Below, in pieces: positions 57,226-64,000 of a stretch of DNA of 64,000 nt; the first letter of the stretch is position 1, and each line of letters begins with the position of its first letter. Origin of the DNA: Chitinimonas_A lacunae. GTDB lineage: Bacteria; Pseudomonadota; Gammaproteobacteria; Burkholderiales; Chitinimonadaceae. Location: the NCBI RefSeq assembly GCF_042650885.1, contig NZ_JBHSBU010000001.1, positions 2,914,001-2,978,000 on the forward strand, written 5' to 3'. The notes under the pieces were generated by a model. The model saw only the letters and a program-made list of their open reading frames with translations. It had not been told where the DNA came from and ran no database searches. A program made the position numbers and the translations under genes.

Positions 57226-57495
57226 CTCTCTTTGCACCATGACCTCGATCAGCCTCAGCTTGGCCCGCCGATCGAGCTTCTTGATGGCCGCTTCGCGCCG
57301 CAGTGCTGACGAGCGGTCACTACAGTCTTCCCAATACACCAGCGTCACCGGCAATCTGGCCCGGGTATAGCGACTGGCCTGACCGGCGCGATGGCGGGCC
57401 AGCCTTTGCTGTAGACGGTTGGTCATGCCGGTGTAGAGCGTGCCATCGGCACAGCAGAGCAGATACACGCCCCAGTTGGGTTCAGAACACGCCAT
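57211..57495 (-). CDS. GIY-YIG nuclease family protein (YhbQ-like)
   Basis: A 94-residue single-domain protein of the UPF0213/YhbQ group. GVYLLCCADGTLYTGMTN is the GIY-YIG motif (here GVY-10-LYTG), followed by RLQQRLARHRAGQ with the catalytic Arg, and the Glu in LRREAAIKK. Related small proteins nick DNA in vitro; the cellular role is unsettled. It overlaps the end of the flavodoxin-like gene by 14 bases. Confidence 0.9.
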   Translation of the reverse strand: MACSEPNWGVYLLCCADGTLYTGMTNRLQQRLARHRAGQASRYTRARLPVTLVYWEDCSDRSSALRREAAIKKLDRRAKLRLIEVMVQRELKIK

Positions 57496-57940
57496 AACAC
57501 AGTCCTGCTGCCAGGGTCAGCCCGAGTTCGGCGCAGCGGGCCAAACCGTCGGCATCGGGTTCGCCGCGTACGATGACCGGCTCAGCCACTTTCTGTAAGG
57601 GATAGCCACGAACGATCCGCTCGATGGCCATGACGGCACCGCTACCATCATTTCCCGCGCTGACGAACAGTCCATAAGGTCGACCGGCCACCCGGCCCTG
57701 GGCTGGATAGTAAGTACGATCGAAGAAGTTTTTCAGCGCGCCCGACATATAGCCAAAGTTTTCCGGGGTGCCGAACAGCACGCCGTCGGCCCATAGCAGA
57801 TCATCCAGCCCGGCCTCGAGCGCACGGATGAGCCGCAGCTCGGGTGGCGGGTCGAGCGACAGGGCTCCCGCCACGGCTGCGCCCGCCAGCCGGGCAGTGT
57901 GGCCAGTCTGACTGCTGAAGATGATCAAGAGCCTGGCCAT
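57482..57940 (-). CDS. Flavodoxin-like NAD(P)H-dependent oxidoreductase
   Basis: A 152-residue FMN protein. IIFSSQTGHTARLA is the FMN phosphate loop and LFGTPENFGYMSGALKNFFD the flavin-ring loop. The family includes quinone and azo reductases; the substrate is not known. The ATG at 57940 is chosen because GGAGGAGG lies just upstream; a longer frame adds hydrophobic residues without a ribosome site. It is co-oriented with the GIY-YIG gene, probably as one unit. Confidence 0.85.
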   Translation of the reverse strand: MARLLIIFSSQTGHTARLAGAAVAGALSLDPPPELRLIRALEAGLDDLLWADGVLFGTPENFGYMSGALKNFFDRTYYPAQGRVAGRPYGLFVSAGNDGSGAVMAIERIVRGYPLQKVAEPVIVRGEPDADGLARCAELGLTLAAGLCYGVF

Positions 57941-57970
57941 GGCCTCCTCCTGCTTTGCCTTGTTAAAAAG

Positions 57971-58010
57971 GAAAATTATCGGCAATCCATTCTCAAGATG
58001 TCATACGGAA
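57971..58010 (+). repeat. AT-rich dispersed intergenic repeat, GCAAGA-like subtype
   Basis: GGAAAATTATCGGCAATCCA, then TTCTCAAGATGTCATACGG. It aligns with 10588-10627 (GGAAAATTTTA, AATCCAT, CAAGA) and with 57181-57225 (AATCCAT, CAAGA, TCAT). It lies between the 3' end of the DUF1853 gene and the start of the flavodoxin-like gene. Confidence 0.4.
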
Positions 58011-58038
58011 TTTATTAATAAATGAAAGATTTCGCCGA

Positions 58039-58941
58039 TCAGGAAATATTCTCTGCATAGAGTGCCGCCAAGCGGGGCCAGTCGGTCGGTACAACGAAAC
58101 CTCGACTGCGCTCACTGCCACTGGCTCTATCGTATTCCCCAAGCAGCAGGGGTCTGGCACCGCCAATTAGCTGCTGACCCAGCGCTTGGCGCACTTCGGT
58201 TTCACTAAGCAGTTCACCGCCCTGACGCGGGGCCATCCAGTCGCGCCGTGCCAGGATGCGCCAGCCGCTATCTGTGCCATGCTGCGGCCATTCCTCATCA
58301 AAGCGGCGCCACCAGCCGTAGAGCGGATCGTTGAGTGGGGGAGCACGCAGAAACAGCCGGCCGCGCAACCAGGCAAGCGCCTGTGTTGTGACACCCAGTG
58401 CAGCCAGGGCCGCCTGTCCGGCAGCCGTGTCGGCCAGTGGTAGTTGATGGCCGAACAACCGGGCTTCTTTACGGGCCCAGTTATCGCGTAAACCAGGGCC
58501 GACCCAGGCGATGTGGCCAACGCTCGTCTCCACCCCAAGATAAAACTTCACGGTCAGTTCGATATGCCAACAGCCGCCATCGGGGCGTTCCAGCACAAAG
58601 TCGAATTCGCCGATACTGCGTCCCTGTTCGCGTATCGGGTGCTGGCAGAGCAGCAGCCGATGAGCCGGCAGCCGCCGCAAGCCATCGCCGAACAGCGCTT
58701 CGGCGTAATGGCCAAGCCGGTTGGAAGCCGGCCAGCCAGGTGGGGTGTAGGGCATCGGGCTCAGACGGATGCCTTGCCACCATTCCTGCCCCAGTTGCGG
58801 AGAAGGGAGATAGCGACGGTATTCGTCCCGGCTGACCGGCAGCGTTGGCCCGGTCAATAACCAGGCCAAGTCGCGCAAGGTCTCGTCTTCGAGCGTCAGC
58901 CAGTCGGGGAGTGACGCGGGTTCGGCATACAATCGCTGCAT
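58039..58941 (-). CDS. DUF1853 family protein
   Basis: A 300-residue soluble protein of unknown function. FDFVLERPDGGCWHIELTVKFYL resembles the D...E-x-K core of PD-(D/E)XK nuclease-fold proteins, which fits what is proposed for DUF1853; activity is unproven. HIAWVGPGLRDNWARKEARL is another conserved block. Its start lies only 19 bases from that of the divergent NAD(P)HX repair gene, so the two promoters must overlap each other's 5' ends. Confidence 0.82.
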   Translation of the reverse strand: MQRLYAEPASLPDWLTLEDETLRDLAWLLTGPTLPVSRDEYRRYLPSPQLGQEWWQGIRLSPMPYTPPGWPASNRLGHYAEALFGDGLRRLPAHRLLLCQHPIREQGRSIGEFDFVLERPDGGCWHIELTVKFYLGVETSVGHIAWVGPGLRDNWARKEARLFGHQLPLADTAAGQAALAALGVTTQALAWLRGRLFLRAPPLNDPLYGWWRRFDEEWPQHGTDSGWRILARRDWMAPRQGGELLSETEVRQALGQQLIGGARPLLLGEYDRASGSERSRGFVVPTDWPRLAALYAENIS

Positions 58942-58960
58942 CTTTTTGCGGGAGTTCTCG

Positions 58961-60433
58961 ATGTCTTTCGCCTATAGCGTTACCGATCTGCGCCGTATCG
59001 AGCGGGAAGCACTCGCTGGCGGTCTGCCTTTGATGGAACGCGCGGGCCGGGCAGCCGCCGACTTCCTGGGTCGACGCCTGGGCCGCGACAGAAAGATTCT
59101 GATCCTGGCCGGGCCCGGCAACAATGGCGGCGATGCCTTGGTGACGGCACGTTATCTGTTCCAGGCCGGTTATCTGGTCGAAGTGGTCACGCCAGCGCTA
59201 GCTCAAAGACCCTACAGCGGCGATGCCGAACGGGCCTGGCTGGGCTGGCTGGCAGCAGGAGGTCAGGCTGCGGCGGATTTCGACCAGACTGGCGACTATG
59301 GCGCAGTCGTCGACGGTTTGTTCGGTATCGGCCTGGACCGGCCGCTTACCGGCGAGTACGTCAGGCTGGTCGAGCGGATCGACCAGCTGAACCGGCCAGT
59401 ACTGGCGCTTGACGTGCCAAGCGGTGTGCTGGCTGATAGCGGCGCCGTACCGGGCGCGGCGATCCGGGCGAACTGGACCCTGGCCATGCTGGCGCCTTCG
59501 CGCGGTTTATTTACTGGCGCCGCGCTAGACCGGGTAGGCGAGCTGCATTGCGCGACACTTGGGGTGGAACCCGACCAGCGTGGGCTGCATCCGCTTCCCG
59601 TCTTAGCGCAGGCGCCGGAAACCTGTCGCCGATTATTGCGACGGCAGGACAGTCACAAAGGCAGCTACGGCTCAGTTCAGATTCTGGGCGGCAACGACGG
59701 TATGGTGGGCGCAGCCCTGTTGGCCGGGCGTGCCGCCGTGGCTGTCGGCTGTGGCAGGGTCAGTCTGGGGCTGCTGGCCAGGAATCCCCCGTCGGTCGAT
59801 CCGCTCCAACCCGAGCTGATGCTGCATGGCCCTGGCCTCCTCCCTGCCGGCGATATCGCGGTGGTCGGTCCTGGCCTTGGCCAGGATGCAACCGCCCGGA
59901 GGGTATTGGCCGAGCGGATCGAGGCGCCGCAATCGCTGTTGCTTGATGCCGATGCATTGAATCTGCTGGCTAAACAGCCAGCGCTGCGTACCGCGTTGCG
60001 CCAACGGCAGGCGCCAACCCTTCTCACTCCCCATCCGACCGAAGCTGCCAGGCTGCTGGACTGCGCTACGGCCGAAGTGCAGGCACAACGCTTCGAGGCT
60101 GTACAAAAGTTGGCAGAAACCTTCGCTGCGATCGTGGTGCTCAAGGGCGCAGGCAGCCTGATCGCAAGTCGCGAGACTTGTGCCATCAACCATAGCGGCG
60201 GACCGGCCCTGGCCAATGCCGGCCAAGGCGATGCCCTCGCGGGCCTATTGGCAGGCTTATGGGCACAAGGATTAGCGGCATTTGAGGCAGCCACCATTGC
60301 CGTCTGGCTCCACGGTCGCTGCTGCGACACCTTGCTTGCCCGCCAGCCCGGCCGGCTGGCGGTCAGTGCCAGTGCAATCATCGCGGAAAGCGTCGAGCAA
60401 CTTGGTCTGGCACTGGAACCACCGGCTAGCTGA
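58961..60433 (+). CDS. nnr: Bifunctional NAD(P)H-hydrate epimerase / ADP-dependent dehydratase
   Basis: Repairs hydrated NADH/NADPH: the N-terminal YjeF domain (1-~215; AGPGNNGGDALVTARYL, DGLFGIGLDRPL) epimerises NADHX, and the C-terminal carbohydrate kinase-like domain (HKGSYGSVQILGGNDGMVGA, VVGPGLGQD, LTPHPTEAARLL, ANAGQGDALAGLLAGLWAQG) dehydrates it with ADP. In the last motif, GQGD stands where GSGD is usual. 490 residues. The ATG at 58961 follows GGGAG; a TTG at 58946 is unlikely. Its 3' end overlaps that of fimV by eight bases. Confidence 0.95.
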   Translation: MSFAYSVTDLRRIEREALAGGLPLMERAGRAAADFLGRRLGRDRKILILAGPGNNGGDALVTARYLFQAGYLVEVVTPALAQRPYSGDAERAWLGWLAAGGQAAADFDQTGDYGAVVDGLFGIGLDRPLTGEYVRLVERIDQLNRPVLALDVPSGVLADSGAVPGAAIRANWTLAMLAPSRGLFTGAALDRVGELHCATLGVEPDQRGLHPLPVLAQAPETCRRLLRRQDSHKGSYGSVQILGGNDGMVGAALLAGRAAVAVGCGRVSLGLLARNPPSVDPLQPELMLHGPGLLPAGDIAVVGPGLGQDATARRVLAERIEAPQSLLLDADALNLLAKQPALRTALRQRQAPTLLTPHPTEAARLLDCATAEVQAQRFEAVQKLAETFAAIVVLKGAGSLIASRETCAINHSGGPALANAGQGDALAGLLAGLWAQGLAAFEAATIAVWLHGRCCDTLLARQPGRLAVSASAIIAESVEQLGLALEPPAS

Positions 60434-62540
60434 TCGGGCGCAGCAAGGTCAGCAGACGCAGGGACTCCTGCTTTTCCAGCCAATTGCCGGAGAGCAGCAG
60501 TTGTTCGAGCAAGACGATGGCCTGTTGTCGCTCACCTCGTCCCAGATACTCTGCCACCCGGGCCAGGGTATTGGATTGCTCGCGCGCCCGGGTATCCACG
60601 GTGATCTCTGGCGGCGGCGCAATGGTCGCCGGGTCGATAATCGGGAAATGATCGGACTCGGTGGCAGGTGGCCACGGGCCATTGCCATTACTCTCCAGTT
60701 GCAACTCCGGCAGTTCAAAGACCAAAGGCTCATCACTCACCAGGGGCGGTGGAGGAGCTAGCGGAGAAACGGACGACTGAGGGAATTCGAGCGGGACATC
60801 CAGAATCACTGGGGGGGGCGCCGTCTCAGGCACCGGCTCACGCGGCAATGGAGGTGGCACGCTTTCTAGCGGCGAGGCCGCCTGGCTGGCGGTGGTGGTC
60901 GCTCCCTGCAACATATCCATACCTAGATCGACCGAAGAATCGGGTCCCGCCCAGTCGGCATACAGGGAATCGTTCGGTGCAAGCTCCTTTCCCAGCTCGC
61001 TGACCTGGTTCCACAACCCTTCACTGGCAAACTGGCTGCGGAATTCCAGCGCCTGGATACGGAATTCCTCGACCATCCCTTCTGCATGCAATAAACGGAA
61101 CAGGCTCATCCAAGCCGCCACATGGGCTGGATGCAGAGCAATTTCCTGCCGCAGCAATTCAATGCTCTTCTCAGGCAAGCCGCATTCGGCAAACAACATG
61201 GCCTGTTCCAGCACCGAAGTCGGCTGGATCACTTCGACATCGTCGAGCTGTTCGAACGCACCGGTAGTCTCAGCCTTGCGTGCAAACGATGCCGTCGGCT
61301 CAGGGACGGTCGTGGGAGGCTGGGCAGTGTTGAGATCGGATAGCCAACTCTGGAATGGACTGCTGTCGCTCGAGGGGGGTGAAGAGAAAGGAACAGTGGA
61401 GACCAGTCGGCGTCTTTCCCACCAGCGCAGTAGCAATACGAGCAACAGCGCGGCCAGGACCAGCACGGCCAACAGACTCAGAATATTCTGCAAACGATTG
61501 ACCTGGCGTTCCCGCGCATCGCCGCGGGCTTTTTCGCGGTCGAGGGCAAGTTGCTGCTCCTCCAGATAGGCACTCATATGCTTCAACTGCTTCTCCATCT
61601 GTTGCAGCCGATGCTGCAACTGACCGAGTTCGGCATGCTGATCGTCACTGAGGGTGAGCAGCTTGTCAGCGACATGTTCCAACCGATTTAGATTGCTGCC
61701 GGAGGGAGGAGCGGAAGGACTGAGCGGGGAAGACAGGACCAATCTGTCACGCGACACAGTAGCGGACAGCGTCTGGTCTGGGTGTGGACCGCTGCCACGA
61801 GAAGCCGAAGGCAATCCAATCGTGAGCGGAGACGAGGTACCGTCAGTCGCAGCATCCGCTTCCTGACCTGGCCAGAGTGCCCCCACTTCGTTGCGGGTGG
61901 GCATCTTCAGTTTGAGGCCGGCAGCAAGCCGGCTGGTACGGTCCTGCGGCAAATCTGGGTACTGGCGTTGCAGATGGAGAATCAACTTGTCGCGGTTGGA
62001 CTGCATCACCGGAAAATAGTGGCGGGCAATATCGTTCAGCGACTCGCCGCCACGGGTTTCCAGCATCCCGCCAAGTCGAGGATAGGTGGCACGCCGTGCA
62101 GGCGCTGCCGATGGCGCGAGTGGGCGGGTAATCACCTCAGGAGGCTGAGGCGCAGTTTGGAAGGATTCGGGGTCGAGAAAAGCGACGAATTCGCGTTGCA
62201 GGGCACCATTGGGATCACAACCAACGGAGAGGGTCAGCCGGAAAATCGGTTCGGTAACGGGCGCCAGGCTGCGCACGTAGATCACACCACCACCCGGTGC
62301 AGGGCGCCAGGAAAGACGTAGTGAAGCGAGGGGACCAGAATCCTCGGGATTGAGCAGGCGCAGGCAGCGCTCTTCGAGCTGTTCCCCTTGGCCCAAAGCG
62401 ACGGGAATGCGCGCGAGAAAGGGTTGACCCAGATAGGAATCCAATTCCAATTCCCGCACCGATAACGCCAGGGTCGGCGGAGCGAGGACGGCAGCCAGCA
62501 TGAAGCGGCGCACACGGGCCGTGAAAAGAGATATCGACAA
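60426..62540 (-). CDS. fimV: FimV-like inner-membrane protein
   Basis: A 704-residue protein related to FimV/HubP, which organises polar type IV pilus machinery. Signal-like N-terminus, then the FimV N-terminal domain (LELDSYLGQPFLARIPVALG). A LysM-like segment is at ~165-225 (TRGGESLNDIARHYFPVMQS), a coiled coil at ~285-345, one membrane helix (ILSLLAVLVLAALLLVLLLR), then a TPR-containing cytoplasmic region and the FimV C-terminal domain at the end (ARVAEYLGRGERQQAIVLLE). The start TTG at 62540 is uncertain; a GTG at 62513 also keeps the signal peptide. Confidence 0.87.
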   Translation of the reverse strand: MSISLFTARVRRFMLAAVLAPPTLALSVRELELDSYLGQPFLARIPVALGQGEQLEERCLRLLNPEDSGPLASLRLSWRPAPGGGVIYVRSLAPVTEPIFRLTLSVGCDPNGALQREFVAFLDPESFQTAPQPPEVITRPLAPSAAPARRATYPRLGGMLETRGGESLNDIARHYFPVMQSNRDKLILHLQRQYPDLPQDRTSRLAAGLKLKMPTRNEVGALWPGQEADAATDGTSSPLTIGLPSASRGSGPHPDQTLSATVSRDRLVLSSPLSPSAPPSGSNLNRLEHVADKLLTLSDDQHAELGQLQHRLQQMEKQLKHMSAYLEEQQLALDREKARGDARERQVNRLQNILSLLAVLVLAALLLVLLLRWWERRRLVSTVPFSSPPSSDSSPFQSWLSDLNTAQPPTTVPEPTASFARKAETTGAFEQLDDVEVIQPTSVLEQAMLFAECGLPEKSIELLRQEIALHPAHVAAWMSLFRLLHAEGMVEEFRIQALEFRSQFASEGLWNQVSELGKELAPNDSLYADWAGPDSSVDLGMDMLQGATTTASQAASPLESVPPPLPREPVPETAPPPVILDVPLEFPQSSVSPLAPPPPLVSDEPLVFELPELQLESNGNGPWPPATESDHFPIIDPATIAPPPEITVDTRAREQSNTLARVAEYLGRGERQQAIVLLEQLLLSGNWLEKQESLRLLTLLRPIS

Positions 62541-62621
62541 GCCTGAGCCTCAAGCAAATGCCTATGAGGGTCAGTGTAGACGGCTATTCGGGAATAGAAA
62601 TCCGCTGGCAAAGCGAAGTGC

Positions 62622-62657
62622 AAAAACAAAAACCCCAGCTCATGGAGCTGGGGTTTT
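62622..62657 (-). terminator. rRNA operon terminator
   Basis: On the minus strand AAAACCCCAGCTC, loop CAT, GAGCTGGGGTTTTTG then TTTTTG, ten bases after the 5S gene. Confidence 0.92.
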
Positions 62658-62666
62658 GAGGAGGTA

Positions 62667-62780
62667 GCCTGGCGGTGCCCTACTTTCACACGGGGATCCG
62701 CACTATCATCGGCGCAACGTCGTTTCACGGTCCTGTTCGAGATGGGAAGGCGTGGTACCAACGCGCTAAGGCCGCCAGGC
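62667..62780 (-). rRNA. rrf: 5S ribosomal RNA
   Basis: About 114 bases. The ends GCCTGGCGGCCT and the complementary CACCGCCAGGC pair. The conserved CCCATCTCGAACAG loop and GAAAGTAGGGCACCGCC near the 3' end are visible on the minus strand. Confidence 0.96.
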
Positions 62781-62915
62781 ATTAACGATTACGGGCGTCG
62801 CCACAAGGCGCCACCCGGTATGGATGCGCTGTGTAGTCACAGCGCACAGAAGAAGTAACCAATAGGTAGGGATGATCGATCGATCGCACCCGACGCACAC
62901 AGCGTCTTGGGTTAT

Positions 62916-64000
<1,085 letters not shown>

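Overview
This is a GC-rich, gene-dense stretch of chromosome from a Gram-negative bacterium, most likely a betaproteobacterium. Supporting gene orders are ilvI-ilvH-ilvC-psd-pssA-leuA, miaB-phoH-ybeY-corC-lnt, ponA divergent from pilMNOPQ-aroK-aroB, and the ECF sigma/DUF3619/DUF3106/RDD cluster. DUF2069 next to wrbA and the MidA-like/pteridine reductase/ttcA neighbourhood point the same way. The order may be Neisseriales or a Chitinimonas-like lineage, but I cannot fix the genus. I saw no prophage, intact insertion sequence, CRISPR array or integrase: this is mostly housekeeping backbone with a few accessory patches.

Layout. 0-7 kb: DUF2069-wrbA, a YihY-type membrane protein, an orphan PilZ-like protein, bioA, a LuxR-type regulator and a possible divergent 56-codon small gene. 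7.1-9.3 kb: groES-groEL behind a heat-shock/vegetative promoter and a perfect CIRCE operator. 9.4-17.6 kb: a type IV pilus minor pilin locus (GspH-like, PilE-like, pilV, pilW, pilX, pilY1), followed by a secreted Ig-like lipoprotein (17.9-19.9 kb). Three of these proteins carry visible EF-hand or dockerin-like calcium loops. 19.96-20.27 kb: a hairpin-rich, gene-free island between two symmetric terminators.

20.4-27.8 kb (minus strand): branched-chain amino acid and phospholipid synthesis, ilvIHC-psd-pssA-[leuL attenuator]-GNAT-leuA. A 25-codon leader peptide with three consecutive CTA leucine codons precedes a strong terminator upstream of the acetyltransferase and leuA. 28.2-30.1 kb: an ECF sigma factor operon. 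30.3-36.5 kb (minus): lnt, corC, a VOC protein, an N-terminally extended ybeY, phoH and miaB, followed by a tRNA-Met gene. 36.9-41.3 kb: MidA-like methyltransferase, then pteridine reductase, ttcA, a spermidine synthase-like gene and rppH.

41.4-46.7 kb: a small polysaccharide cluster (galE, rmlB, rmlA, a GT2 glycosyltransferase and a convergent undecaprenyl-phosphate sugar transferase) with a 643-bp gene-free scar in its middle. 46.7-53.2 kb (minus): aroB, aroK and the pilMNOPQ assembly operon, divergent from ponA. 55.7-62.5 kb: a nucleotidyltransferase-like protein, a YcgR-type flagellar brake, a GIY-YIG protein, a flavodoxin-like protein, DUF1853, NAD(P)HX repair and a FimV-like protein. 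The window ends in an rRNA operon on the minus strand (5S complete, 23S cut by the window edge).

Three themes run through the window. Type IV pili recur: the minor pilins/PilY1, the PilMNOPQ machine and FimV. Leucine supply appears to be set by transcription attenuation. Short AT-rich intergenic sequences sharing a GCAAGA or CTGCAAAAC core recur next to gene ends at about ten places and look like an undescribed dispersed repeat family.
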